This document shows positions 1 through 13,510 of a stretch of 64,000 bases of DNA, piece by piece. The stretch lies in contig CM072905.1 in NCBI GenBank assembly GCA_037013685.1, forward strand, positions 3,049,491 through 3,113,490, written 5' to 3'. Position 1 is the stretch's first letter. Each line of letters starts with the position of its first letter. Origin of the DNA: Acridotheres tristis. Taxonomy: Eukaryota; Chordata; Aves; Passeriformes; Sturnidae. The notes below the pieces were generated by a model, which was not told the DNA's origin, did no database searches, and worked only from the letters and a program-made list of their open reading frames with translations. The position numbers and the translations under genes were made by a program.

Positions 1-2151
1 CGAGGTGAACAAACAGTGTTTGCTTCCCTTTTCAGTTCATCCTCCAGAAGGGCTTTTCTTATTTGGTTGGACTCTTTCAGTGCAGTCACCCAGCAACTTC
101 CAAGGGCCTTTGATTCACACATTAATCTCTAAATGCAAAAACCAGACAGAAAACAAGGGTCCTTAGAAAACCTGAACTGGAGACCTAGGAGTCCTGAAGT
201 TCTGCTGCAATTCAGTGACAAGCCATTAGAATGATACTTAAATTCTAAAATACACATTTCCAATAAGGAACAAAAATGTGAAGATTTTTTTTTTAAAGCC
301 ATTTGCATGTTACCAGGCTTCCAGACATAGTTTGGGAACTGTACATGTTGCAATATTGCATCTTTCCACATGGCCACGTTTTTTACAAATTAGGGTAATC
401 CAATACCAAAATACAGGTTTAAACTTCCCAAATTGAAGGTAGAAAAAAGTTTCCAGCAGGAAACCCTTGCATTGGTTTGATTCCAATTTTAACAACTACA
501 TCTTCATACTTCTACAAGCTTTTCTGCAATTGCCAAAGAGAAATTTTGTTTTTATTGCCACACAAGAGTGAAGTACTATAATTCAAAAGATAAAAGGTAT
601 TACAAGTCAGTTTTGGCAGACCTCAACCTATATTTAGAAATTGGAAGGAAAGAAAGGGCAAAGGACATCAAAAATTAAACAGAAAATGTAGGAACTGTTA
701 TGGTACATAGGGTCTATCTTGGAACTGGCACAAGCTGATTCCACTCCTAGTTAATTTTAAAATGTAGACATGATCATCACTTGATTGATTTTGTCAGTAA
801 TTATTTTTAAAAACACAGTTAATGTGTCTGTTCTGTCCATCTCTCCATATTCGGGAACACTCGAATGATGATCCTTCTCCAAGGTATTTATAATATGGAC
901 AATAGAAAAGGACATTTATTACCTTGTAGCTCTAAATGTGAAACTCTGAATTGCTAAAGAAAACGAGGCAAAATTTTCTTTTAAGTCCTGCACTTTTCAG
1001 CAAGGCTTTTCTAATCTGAGGGGCTCCCAGTGCAAGAAGCTTCCATTTGTCTTCCGTGCCTGTAGCTGTCACAGCAGCTTGGCATTTTGCAGAGAACTGA
1101 TAATGGAAATGGCATTCTGCTGGAATCTGTCTGCTCCACACAGCAGGAGCATCCAGGGCTCCGTGTCTTCGCTCCAAATGCTTTTTTAAAATTAAACCCA
1201 CACGCACTGGATTAATATTAAACTGTTTGGGGTTTTCCCTTTGCTACATTTGAGGGGACGGTGGTGGTTTCATTCTGTCACCCAGCGAAATTCACCTTAT
1301 TCATGTCCTCTGCAAAGGGGTGACTTTGTGGTGAGAGCTGGGAAAATGTTTGTAATGGCTCTCAGTGGAAATTGTAATAGTTCTGTTCCCTGAGATCACT
1401 GAAGCGTTTCAAAGATTTGTGAAAAGGGAGAAACCTCTAGAGTCGTTTCAGTTTGTTCTCCCTGGTACTGAAGTGCACCATAAATATCCTTTAGTTATTT
1501 GGATCTCTTTGTAGGCTCTTCTTTTCTTACTCAGCTATTGAAGCCTTCAAGCTTCACATATTTCTGATGTCATTTCTTTAGAATGATGCTTAGAACAAGG
1601 TTTCTACTGGAAAATTACTGGAAAAGATGTTCATTTCAATCTGTAGTGGAAGTTAGTTGTAAAAATATTATTCATGCAACCATGTTTTACAAAAAACTTT
1701 TTAAAAAATAATTTCTGGCCCACATTTCTTCACAATGCTTCCCATTTATAATTGTTCTGTTAAAATGCTATTTTATTAGACCTAAATCAGGAATTCTTTG
1801 AAAACATCTTTACTATGTAGCACCTAGAATTTGGCTGTAACTTGCTGCTTACAGACTTCCTGCTGCCTGACATTGGACTGAGGTGGGGGGAAAATCCAGA
1901 CAGGACAGAGCTGTCAGCAAAAGTCATCTCTGAAAGGAATTAAATGACAAGATTCAGACTGGCAGGAAGGCTCCTTGTGTTTTGGTTACAGGTTTTGTTT
2001 GTATTCTTACTGGACCATTTTTGATACTGATTTATTACAGGAGAAAATTACGTTCAGAGTTCATCTTAATAGTTTGAAAATTCAGCTTAGGAAGCCAGAA
2101 AATTCCCCAAAAATAGGAATATAGAACCTCCTATAGTCTAAATGTTCTGAT

Positions 2152-2182
2152 ATAAAATAAAACAAAATAAAATAAAATAAAA
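2152..2182. repeat. AAAAT-type A-rich microsatellite
   Basis: About six imperfect AAAAT units with one AAAAC interruption. Confidence 0.85.
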
Positions 2183-5100
2183 GGAGATGTGATCAGCCAT
2201 ACCAAGGAGAGATTTATTGCCTGAATGTATCATTTTAGAGAATAATGGTAAGTAGAGAAATGAATACATTTTTGAGAACATGGTAACGGAAAAATGAAAC
2301 ACGAAGAGGCAAAGGATGGTAGTAGTCATATTTTTCCAGGAAATTACTTCAACTGGTGTGAAAGAGCATCATTCATGGTGGGACTGGGCTGAAGGGAAAT
2401 ACACAACTCTATATTCTGCAGTTAAATTCTTTTTCAGGCTGTCGAAGACCATGAATGAAACATTCATACTTTGAATGAACATGTTGTCCCTGAAGACAGT
2501 CATGTTTTGAGCAGAATAAAAATAGTAGTTGAAAGAATGGAAAAGAGTAATAAGTGCGTTAAGCAAATGAACAAAAATTTGCAGAGCATGGCTGATTTCA
2601 AGTTTTTATTATAATACAACTTTGGGATATTTTTTTGTTGCATTTTCTGTGTGCACGAATGTGCTGGAACACACAGAAAATCCTAAAAATGAATAAAAAA
2701 AGAATATTTTGGCAGCTCAGTCACTCTGCTCCCGCAAAGCAAGAGGTGAGGGAGGATAATTCCTGCACCTTAGGCTGAGGTGAGCTGTCACTGCATCCTC
2801 GTGGTCCTGGCACCTCTGCCCTGTTCTGCCCAAATAATGAAACAGCAAAGTCCTCGTGCTTTCTTTCAGCTTGGACACCTAGGAGACTTTTGAAAAGTAG
2901 TTTTCAATTGCTGTTTCTGTTGGGCATTACACAGAGAAGGGATTGGAATGAGAGGTTAACATTATGACCTGCTGATTGCTTTTTGTATAAAAGCCTGTTA
3001 TTCAAACTGGAAATTCCACAGGGATAGAAGTACTCAGTAAGTGACCCACGATACACTGGGCACTGTACCTTTATTATCTTCGTGATACAAATGATGTATT
3101 AATAGTTTAAATGATTAAAACAAAATTACATTAGCAGGAAGTAATCAGTGAAATGCATCCTTGCTTAAATCTGCTAAATCTACTAATACCTTTTTGGCTT
3201 TTAGTGCTGACTGCTGCAGCAGTGTAAATTTGATGCAGCCTGCAGTCCAAAAGCCTCTTAGGTTCTTTTAATCTTAAAACCATGAAATGATGCAACTGCC
3301 CAATGTGTTGCTTCATTTGAGGAAAAGGCTCCTTGCTATAAATGAAGACCTATCACATGAACACAGATTTCCACTGGGAAATTCAAATTTGTAACAGTTA
3401 ATCCAAAAATTGCATCACTAATATCTGTTGTGGCAGGCTGCTCTTGGGCTTTACCCAGCCATACGAAGAAAAAATACATTAATTCTCCTCTTGAAAAATA
3501 ATAATAGCAGAAATTACACCAAAACCTCCAGTTCCATTTTATTTTCATCTTGGAATTTCTATGCAGAGCATGGTCAGACAGTACTGGTTTGTGAATTTGT
3601 AAATTTACAGGCAATTTGTAAATTTGAACACCTTTGAAAATTATTAAATTTCCACTACGTGAACTTGTTAAATATTGATAAAAAGGTACATGTAAGTTAA
3701 AATTATTTTGTTCATGCTAACCCAGTATATTATATAAAATGGTATAAGTTTCATAGGTAACAGCCACTACCTTGTCTAGTAGCCAAGAGCCCGAAAATCT
3801 GAAGTTCTAAAACATTTAGATGGGCAGAGGCTTCCTGTGAGTCCTGTTAAGCCTGTGATAAGTGCTGCCCATAACTCAATCCCTGAGAACGTGGAGTATC
3901 ACCAATGTTCATTAAATTCACTGATTTCAGTTAGAAAACTTAATGGCAAAACTTACAACCAAGAAAAGTTAGAGTATATTTTCCCCATCAGATAGAAAAG
4001 AGGCAATTTAGACATCATCTGGTTCAATGAATGAGTCTAGACACACTAATAGCCACCAGGGAATTTGCATCTATTCTTGCAGCGTGCATAATATGGCCAA
4101 AAATTGGGCCAAAAAGGGAAAGGAATGAACTGAAGAGGCTGGGAGTCAGTGTGCTCTATTTATGGGGCACTGTGCTCTGCCTGTCCTTGCACACAGGCAG
4201 CCCCTAAAGGAGCTCCCTGTGTTTGGAGTGAGGCTGCAGGGGATGTGATCAATGCCTGAGCCCTGGCTGGGTGGAAGGAGGGCAGCGCTCAGGCTCCAGA
4301 ACAGAGAGCAGGAGGTTTTTAATCTGAAAGCCCAGCACAGGATTTCTCAGTGAGGGTGGTGCTGATGCTCCAGTTTGGTCCCAGCAGCTCCGGGGATCTC
4401 CTGGCACAGCAGCCTCAGCCAAGCAGCAGGGCTGGCTCCCAGCTCAGTGCAGGCACAGATTAGCCTATTCATTTAAACCTTATATATTTTACTTTATCCA
4501 ACCTATACCCTGAGATTATTCTGCTCACATTTAAGTGGCAACATTGTAAATATTACACTGAGAGATGTCTTGGATCCTTTTGTAGCCTGTGGAGAGAGGA
4601 GTGAGCTCTGCTCAGATGTGATTCATCTCATCCTAAAGAACTTTTTTTTAAGAGAAAAGCATCCGTCTTTTCTAATACTTTTCTTTACTTTTCCACATAA
4701 TGCAAGCAGTTTACATCAGGACGAAGCACTGCTTTTAAAGACATGCCCGCTGCCCTCCATTGCTTACAAAGCCACGAGCTCAAACAAACACAACCTCTGT
4801 TTAATGTCTAAAGGTGCACAGGGATAAATCCCACTCCTGCTCGTTTATAAACCTATAACCATCAGGAAACCCAAGACAGGTCCCCTCTGCTGTGACTTGC
4901 TGAATCACAATGCTTAGCCAGGAAGGATAGCAGTTTTATTTACAAAGAAATGACAAAGGTAAACAAGAGAGGAACCAAGTCGTGTGTTGCTCAGCAAAAG
5001 TGAAAACCTGGTTCTGTTTCGAGTGTCCATTAGCTGAGCAGGGAGGAGGGCTCTGCTCCCGTGGTGTTTGGAGGAGCTGGGAGGGCATTAACACAAATTT

Positions 5101-6030
5101 ACTAACACCAGTGTGAGCAAAGCCGTCACACGGACAGAAATGCTTTTTCCTCTTAAAGCAAATCAAGCTTTATTGTGAATTCCTTGCTGACAGGGCGATG
5201 AATGTGTAAGCATAGCTGGAAGTAGAATTGAAGTGCACAGAGAATGCTGAGAGGGGTCATTCACTGAGAAGGCTAAAAGTCTCCTGAGGATGCTGAGGCT
5301 TTAATAATTCCTGAATCAAATTGAGTTACTACCCTGAAGTAGGAATAATTTTCCCCATGAAAGAGACCGTGTGGGGCTTCATTTTTGTCCTTTTTGCCAT
5401 AGGCTATTTTTAAAACCCTTTAACCAAGTCTTACATGTAAGATCCTGAAATGAAGATGCCAACAGAAAGCGTGGCAGGCCAATTTGTATTGTACAAAAGC
5501 TCCTGAAAACAAGCTAAAATCTGCATCTCTGTAAATCAGAACAGTGTGTGCCAGCTGCTGTCAAAACAACACAAGTATAATAGAAGTTTGACAGGTTTTG
5601 GTTGCATCTTACTCCAAAAAAACTGAGCTAGTTAATGCATAACAAACTGTTACAAAGTTAAACTCTTACTTATGTTATTTCTTTTTGTTTCTATTTGTTT
5701 TACATCAAATGGTAATTTACAAGTGCTGTGAAGTGTAAAGAGTCAGTATTTTGAGCCACATTGGTTTTTTTGAAGATGTAGGTCTGGTTCTTTTCATTTT
5801 CTTTTAGTAATGGGTCTAGTGAGCTCACAGGATCCCCCGTTTGTCACTAATCCACATCAGCCTCCTTTTTCCCCCTGTCTGTAGGGTTTGGTGATTCACT
5901 GACTCTTGGAAGGGAGCAGAACCCAGCTGGCAGTGGCTTGTGGCAGGAGACCACTTGCTAATCAATATCCTGCCATATTCCTTATACTCAGCCTGTATCT
6001 ATCAAATCTGTTAACAGCAGCACAAAATGG

Positions 6031-6064
6031 AAAAAAAGAAAAAAAAAAAGAAAAAAAAAAAAAG
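6031..6064. repeat. Adenine-rich tract (A with scattered G)
   Basis: Three A runs of 7 to 13 separated by single Gs. No polyadenylation signal precedes it, so a processed retrocopy tail is not supported. Confidence 0.9.
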
Positions 6065-6217
6065 AACTTCCTGATGCAGCTTTAACAGCAGACGTGAAAG
6101 GTCTTATTTTTTGATAGGATTTGGGGAATAGGAACTTTTTTATGAAGCATTTTCATGCAGAGGGCAACCCTGAAGGCCCTCCAGTGCTTCTTCCCATCTG
6201 AACTGAACTAAAACTGT

Positions 6218-6466
6218 TGAGTATGTGCCAGGTTTAGACTCAGATTCGACATTAGGAGGAAACTCTGGAAGGGTGGGCAGGGCTGGCACAGGGTGCCCAG
6301 AGCAGCTGTGGCTGCCCCTGGATCCCTGGCAGTGCCCCAGGCCAGGCTGGACATTGGGGCTTGGAGCAGCCTGGGACAGTGGGAGGTGTCCCTGCCATGG
6401 CAAGGGGTGGCATGAGATGATTTTTAAGATCCCACCCAACCCAAACCTTTCAGTGATTCTTTGATT
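6218..6466 (+). mobile_element. CR1 LINE 3' fragment, sense
   Basis: This is a 5'-truncated CR1 non-LTR retrotransposon copy. From about 6218 it follows the CR1 3' region (CCAGGTTTAGACTCAGATT, then GGGTGGGCAGGGCTGGCACA). It continues through GGGACAGTGGGAGGTGTCCC to a CCCACCCAACCCAAACC stretch and ends in the octamer-like GTGATTCTTTGATTC. A 5' truncation with an octamer tail is normal for CR1. The 5' boundary is approximate. The frames across it (79 and 99 codons) are element-derived, not host genes. Confidence 0.9.
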
Positions 6467-9335
6467 CCGTGCTCTGTGGAAAGGCTTTCCTTACTGTACT
6501 AAACATCAGGTGCATGTGTTGGGATGAAGCTTTGTTTCATGCAACCTGTACAAGAACTTGACATTTCTTATAAACATCTTGCCAGTAAAATAGGGGGGTT
6601 TTTTTCTCTTTTTTTTTTATCCTATTCATGACAGCAAAAATGAAATTAATAGCAGAGCTAAAGGAGAGCTGAATAATGGATTCAGCCGGAATTTCTTAGT
6701 CATGTAAAATGTTCTTATTAGATTAAAGTATTAAAAAAAATCCCAAAAAGCTGAGAGATTTGCATATTCCTTTAATGAGTTATTTTGAGCTTCCATTGAA
6801 GCAGATACACTTTCAGCAGATTGACTTAAATGCCAGTTGGGTAATAGAGCAAGAAGAAAAACCATAATCTTTTTCTTCGGAGCAGAGAGTCATTTAAAGC
6901 TGAAATATGACTAATTACCACAACTGAACTTGTGATACCCCTTGCACTTGTTAATAGACTTACTGTGTTAATGTCTCTGTGAATGGATGTAAAACCCAAA
7001 CAAAGAGAAAAAGCTCTTCTTGTGTTTGTTTTAACGACATAAATACAATCTTTTGTTGTCCCTCACAAACAAAAAAAATAAATACATAAAATGCCAGTTT
7101 GCACCACACAGCAGTAGTTTAAAAGAAAAGTTTATATTTTTGTGGCTTTTTTGCAAAAGCTGAACATAACTGAAATAGTTTTAATAGTTTAAAAATCTCG
7201 GTTTAGCAGAAATGGGAATCAGGTTCCGTTATGCAGCAGGGAAATGAACCATGAATTTCTGATTACAGCAATACCTGGCATTACTATTATTAGTTGTAGT
7301 GTCAGCTGTTGCTTAGCAGAGTATGTCCAAGAAGACAGTGTAAAAAAAACCCCTTTTAATTTTGTAGTTTTACCTTAAGGAAGAGCAGAGAAGGAAGCAA
7401 ATCTGAAGGCATGGAAAGGATCTGAGCTCCGTCCTCAGCAGGGTCGGTGCGAGTTGTGAGCGCCACACGTTTCAAAAATAATAGAACACATTCTTTCTGT
7501 TCATTGTGTTGTGTTACTCATCTTCAATTTGTTCCTAATTCTGAGTCACTTTCAGAAATCTGTTTTTAACGAGTTTTAGCCAGTCGGTGAGTTTCAGAAC
7601 AAATGCATCCATTGGGTTTCCAGCTGTAGAAATCCTCACCAACTGCATCCACTGTAACTCAGGCAGCCTAGAATTTAACAATCACTTAATTAATACAAAG
7701 TCCAGCCTTTGGCTCTAGAGCTGGATAATGTTGAAATAAAGGGCAAGCAGATGGCTGGGAAAAAGGGGCAAAACCCCAGAGAGGAATTTTCCTTTGTGAT
7801 TTCTGCCAGGAAGGTGCTGAGCCTTTGCTGAAGGCTCTGCTGTCCTTCCACAGCCCAGGTCCGGACTGGGAGAAGCCTGGCCCTGTCCTGGAGCTGCAGT
7901 TCAGGCACTGCCCTGGCTGATTTCCTGCTCACCAATCCTTTCCTGGGCACGAACTTGGAATATTTTGCTGCATCAGCATAAAAGCAGTGCTGATGTGCCC
8001 AGGAGGGAATGCTTGGATGAGCAAATGCCTTTGTGCCCGCTCATGCAGGAGTGTCTGCAAAAAGAAGGGTCTGGTCCGGGGCAGGAATGAGCAGCTGGAA
8101 ATGTTTCCTTTGGTTTGTGCCCTGTGAAGCAGCGGTGGAACCACAGCCTAAGCTTTCTGCAGCAGGGTTTGACAGGCTGAGGGTGTTCTCAGCTTGTTTT
8201 GAGCTGGTTTTCTGCCCATCAAGTCAGTCTGTGTCACAGGAGAATCCTTGCTGCACTGCAGCTTTGGGCTTTGGGGGTTGTAGCTTTGCCCTCCAGTTTG
8301 AAGGGATGTTTTCACCCATCCTGGTGAACAAACTGATTCTCTAAAGAAGCTCCTATGGAAAGAGTCTGGCTGGAGTCTTTTGTGACCTCTCACATTCTCT
8401 CTCTTTCTCTCTCCTGGCCATTTGCCTAAGACACTTCAGTCCTTTTTGAAGCCCCATTCTCCACTGATTTTAGGAATGACATGTGCAAATTAATGACAGC
8501 TTTAAAGCAAAGTTCCAGCTACACTTAAAATCCACAGTGCATCCAGGTATTAATGGAAATTTGATCTCTTCTCTAGTAGTTGGTTGATGTGTGACACTAT
8601 TCTGTGTGTGGGATACACTTGTCCAAACTTTGGAGCCTGAAATTATTTCTACATTTATTATTCCCTTTCAGCATAATTCATGCAGAATTCATCTGTTTGC
8701 ATGCCACTTGGAGCCTCCTGGAATTTGTTATTTTCCATCTGCATCTCTAACAGTGTCACATTGTTTATGGAGAGAACATGCAGTTTTCTATAAATCACTT
8801 GCTTTCATACAGTTTTACTGCATTATTTTACTCAATTTGTGAAGGATTTAAGCACCCTGCAGTGTGCAGCATTACAAGGCATAAAGTGATTGAAAATAAA
8901 AACTATTTTTGGCTGAAATAATGGAATATTCACCATCAGAAATATGAAACAGCATTTAAGTGTGGGTGAGATGTAATGAATGAGCTGCATTATATAAAAG
9001 GGTATTACTCAGGCTATTAATTATAAGGACTTAAATTCAAATCTTGCAAGGGGAAAAAGTGGCTCTTTTATCTTGCTCCAAACTAGCTGTGGAATGATCC
9101 TTGTTTCCAAACTCGAGGTCTAAGGAGAAACATTGCCAAGCAGAGGCACTGTTCTGTTAGACATTGGACATTCAACACTGAATTAATTGAATTCAACATT
9201 TAACATCGAATCCTGTGATTTGGGAAGCAAGAGGTATGAAAACATAGATAGGAGCTCTGAGGAAACTGCTGAAGGGGGATGACTTGGCCCAGGCTCCCTG
9301 GATCATGTACCCTGTGCAATAAACCTGGAGATTTT

Positions 9336-9965
9336 CACAGAATCACTCCAACCCATGCCCTGACACCTCAACTAACCCATGGCACCAAGTGCCACATCCA
9401 GGCTTTCTTAAACACATCCAGCACCTCTCCAGGCAGACAATTCCAGTACTTTATCACTCTTTCCATGAAAAACTCTTTCCTAATATCCAACCTATATTTC
9501 CCTTGGTGCACATTGAGGCTGTGTCCTCTCGTTCTGTCAGTGTTCCCTGGATAAAGAGACCAACCCCACCTGAGCACAGGTACCTTTCAGGAGCTGTAGA
9601 GAGTGACAAGGTCACCCCTGAGTCTCCTTTTCTCCAGGCAGAACAACCCCAGCTCCCCCAGCCGTTCCTCACAGGGTTTGTGTTCCCAGCCCCTCCCCAG
9701 CCTCGTTGCCTCCTCTGGATGTGCTCAGGTGTCTCAATGTCCTTCCTAAACCGAGGGGACAGAGCTGGACACAGCACTCGAGGTGTGCCCTCACCAGTGC
9801 CAAGTACAGGGGAAGAATCACTGTCCTGCTCCTGCTGGCCACACCATTGCTGATCCAGGCCAGGGGCCATTGGCCTTGGCCACCAGGGCACACTGCTGCC
9901 TCATGTCCAGCCAGATGTTGACCACTACCCCCACGTCCCTTTCTGCCTGACTTTGTCCTTCTTTC
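9336..9965 (-). mobile_element. CR1 LINE fragment, antisense, with remnants of the RT ORF end
   Basis: CACAGAATCACTCCAACCC at 9336 is the reverse complement of a CR1 3' end, so the element reads right to left over about 630 bases. Its minus-strand frames contain two pieces resembling the C-terminal part of the CR1 reverse-transcriptase ORF: YLALVRAHLECCVQLCP in one frame, then [13 protein letters not shown] in another. A frameshift and other damage therefore separate them, and the copy is dead. Low-GC unique sequence flanks it. This is a longer and apparently different portion from the 6.2 and 12.1 kb copies. The far end, near 9965, is approximate. Confidence 0.88.
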
Positions 9966-11803
9966 AGTTTTCTTCTTTTCCTATTGCCACTACCTGGCTT
10001 TAGAGCCCAACAGAGAAACCTCGTCCCCCTGAAGTGCTGGAATTTTGGTCTCTGTGTCGTTTCTCAGTGAGCTCCTGGGAGCCATTCACCAGTGCTGCTT
10101 ACATGTCATTTGCCACGATTATTTGTATTTCCTTGCATTTCTGGTTTGGCCATGTGGCCCCTGGCTGGCAGCAGCCCCTGCAGGGCCGTGCCCTGTGCTC
10201 TGTGTCACTGACTAACTGCTGCCACATGTCACCTGGGGGCTGCGTGCCAGAACAAGTGCCTGGCTTCTGTTGGGTGGGTTTTTGTTTCTTTTTCCTTCTT
10301 TCCCCTGACTCACTGAAGTCTAGCAGAGTGCTGCAGTTAAGCAGAGAGTCCAGTGATACATTTCTGACATGTCTTTAATTCTTCCTGCAAAAAAAAAATA
10401 AAATAGGCATCTTTTAACTTATGCTCAGACCTAGTGAGATGATTTATTTATATGACACCTCTAGCAATGACTTACCACTTAAAATGGATACATCCACTAG
10501 TACTTTTATTAGTCCTGGAATAATATGACATTTTGACACCCACAAGTGTATTATGGAGACTTTATTAAGCTGTAGTTTCTAATGGTGTTAAATGTATATT
10601 GTCAAAAAAATGGATTGCTTTGTTGCATTGTGAGTAAGAAGGGGGACAGGTAGTTTGGGGAAATAGTTATTATTCAGGTCAGACAAACTTTAGAGTCCAA
10701 AATCATGTGGTTTCAGTGGTTTCTTTTTTATTGATAAGAAAGTTCTTGTATTTTTAAACTGCCATGAAAAATAGAAGGATTTCTTATTTTATGTGTTAAT
10801 AGTTGATGCTTCTAAAAACTGCCAACCTGGAGCTCAAACTTTGGCTCTTTTTTTCCTTAACAAGTTATGGATTTGATGTTCAATCACAGACTGCTTTAAT
10901 TTTTTCAGTTGCCTTTATGCCTTTATGACCTGACTTCTAAAGTGGCAATGCCATGCAGTAAAGCCTTGAAGAAAACCACTCTGCAAAGACAGTAATGACA
11001 GAAATTGATTTGCTTCACTTTTGCTCTGTAGACCCTTAATGCATGTTCTGTAGTGAGGGGGAATGAGTTGAAATCTCATCTTTCTTGTTGTTTTTTTTAT
11101 TTTGGTTTGAGTCATGGCTTACTGAATTCCAAGCCCTTGCTGCTGCTTGAAAATTCTTGGCCTGTTGGAAGCAATATTCTCGGATGAATGTCAGCTAATT
11201 TATCACTGACTTTCGTGCCTTGTTTTTCATTTGTTGCTAATATATTGCTTTTAGTAAATACATGGGAGAGGGAGTAGTGTTTACCTTTCCATATCATGAG
11301 AATACTACTCAGTCTATGTGACAGAAACTAAGAAATGCTGTTTATATTGCTGCTTCAGTGAGCCAGGAAGGACTGCACAAATATGTCATGAGCATGCAGT
11401 GGAAAATGCTCTTACACAATTTTCACAGTCAGGGTTTTATATGACTTAGTAACAAGAATAACCGTGATTATTTCTAAGAATTAAGAGCTCAAACATAGAC
11501 TAAATTTTGGGGATTTGGAGATAATGACCAGGTTCCATGAGTGTTGTCTCTGCTTAAAAATGCTTTGAAATCTTCCTCAGCCACGTGGACAAAGTGAGGA
11601 AATCATCTCAGTTCTTTGACCTAATCCTGCCAGAAGGATTGAGTTTCAGCATTGATACAGGTTTTTATCACAGGGATACTTTCCCTGGTATAAATCTCAG
11701 CTACTCTGGTGGTCCTGCAGTTCTATTTTTGTGCTGTGTGAGCTTCATGTGCTGTGTATTGAGCTAACTTGGGGAACTGCTCCAGCTAAAACCTAACACT
11801 GCC

Positions 11804-11820
11804 AAAAAAAAAAAAAAAAA
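11804..11820. repeat. A17 homopolymer
   Basis: Seventeen uninterrupted adenines, with no upstream AATAAA or recognisable retrocopy. Confidence 0.95.
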
Positions 11821-12094
11821 TTGGTCTGCATAAGTGTTTGGACATGGAAACAAGCAGGCAGGGCAGTGGTTCTGACAGCAGTGTGTGCTCTGTGTCAGAG
11901 TGAAGTGGTCACTTGGCCCTGGCTGAGGAAATGCTGGCTGTGTCAGCTCTGTGTGCTGGGGATGTGCTGCCCCAGGAGTGCCCAGCTCAGCCCTGCAGCT
12001 CTGCAGGCACAGCTGCTGCTGCATTCACAGGCTCCTGGGCCACATGTTCTTCATTCCTGCTCGAAATGTACCTTTAAAAGTCACAGGGAGTGTG

Positions 12095-12367
12095 AGTGAC
12101 AATGGGAGAGCGGCGATGGCTTCAAACCAATGGAAGATTTAGAGTAGAAATGAGGAAAAATCCTTCCCTGGGAGGGTGGGCAGCCCTGGCACAGATTCCC
12201 AGAGCAGCTGGGGCTGCCCCTGGATCCCTGGCAGTGTCCCAGGCCAGGCTGGATGGGGCTGGGAGCAGCTGGGACAGTGGAAGGTGTCCCTGCCATGGCA
12301 CAGGGGTAGGACAAGATGATTTTCAAGTCCCTTCCAACCCAAAGCAGTCTATGGCTCTGTGATTCTA
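12095..12367 (+). mobile_element. CR1 LINE 3' fragment, sense
   Basis: This is a truncated CR1 of the same type as the copy at 6.2 kb. Shared blocks include GGGAGGGTGGGCAGCCCTGG, CAGAGCAGCTGGGGCTGCCC, CTGGATCCCTGGCAGTGTCC and GGGACAGTGGAAGGTGTCCC. It ends at CCCTTCCAACCCAAAGCAG then GGCTCTGTGATTC. Overlapping frames on both strands (88, 105 and 67 codons) come from the element. Confidence 0.92.
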
Positions 12368-13395
12368 CCTGGTGAAAAATTCCACTGACTGTTGCCATAG
12401 GGTTTTCTTGTGGAAACCTCCCATCTCAGCTCCTTCTTTGTTTTGAATTTTTCTTTTTATTAAATGGTTTATGGCAAATAGAAATAATTTGTTCATAATT
12501 AAATGACACGTTTCCATGGTTTCATATTTTGTTATTTATGTACTGCCAACCTCTGAGCCCACAGGTACTTCTTGTAAATACCACTTTTGCTATTGGAATG
12601 AATTACTGTAACTTATGTCCTTTAGTCAACTGTGTAATTTTGATAACTACCAAACCTACAAAATTAATCTGTTTGTTATGAGTAAATAATATATCCACCA
12701 AACACACTGTGGAAAAGAAATCTGAGGGTGAATATTCTTAATTCTTTGATTGGTTTCCCAATGTATATGTTGTCTTGTGTGTGGTCTTAAATTGGCAACA
12801 AATTTCTAACTGTAATTAGTCTAATGTGGAATTTACATTTTTTGTGTATGTTGTTTTTCTTCCTGAGAAGTTGCAGTTTCTTTGAGATGAAATGTTTGCT
12901 GTGACTGATGAGAGCAGGAAAGTGATATTGAAGTTTCTAGCAGATGACCCTTTAATAAGATGTATGTAATTGGATAAGACTTGCAACAAATATTGGGCAT
13001 CTGTTGAATAACATGGAAATAATGAAGAGAAACAGGAACTGGAAAAATCTTTAATTAACAAAACCTCTTCAATTTCTTGATGTAATACTACTGCTGAAAG
13101 AGAATTGGTGGGTAGGATTAAAAATACTAGCCTGAATTCTTTGAGCAAAGTGTCTAAAGGAATTATTGGCTGATTTTATTAGTAACCAGGAATTATCAGT
13201 TGGTTTTATTTTATTAGTAACCCTTACGTGCAAAAGGAGCTGAACTTGATCTTTTTCCTCCATAGCCTTTGAAAATTTCAGCCTTTCAAACCTTTCTGTT
13301 TTAAAATACTTTTCTCTATTGGAGACAAACTTTTGGTAGGTTTACAGAATAATTACTGGCAAAACAAACCAGAATAGTGTGTGTGTGTTCTGGGA

Positions 13396-13510
13396 ATGGG
13401 ATGGGATGGGATGGGATGGGATGGGATGGAATGGGATGGGATGGGATGGGATGGGATGGGATGGGATGGGATGGGATGGGATGGGATGGGATGGAATGGA
13501 ATGGAATGGA
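13396..13510. repeat. Pentanucleotide microsatellite (ATGGG/ATGGA), 23 units
   Basis: There are 23 uninterrupted five-base units: 18 ATGGG and 5 ATGGA. One variant sits at 13426-13430 and four close the array at 13491-13510. The array is read through on both strands by chance frames (DGMGW on +, SHPIP on -). The + strand has runs of GGG separated by AT, a G-quadruplex-prone pattern. Confidence 0.98.

Noticed and set aside
6001..6065. Poly(A) tail of a processed pseudogene
   Set aside because: The tract is interrupted by G, no AATAAA lies just upstream, and the preceding sequence resembles no transcript.
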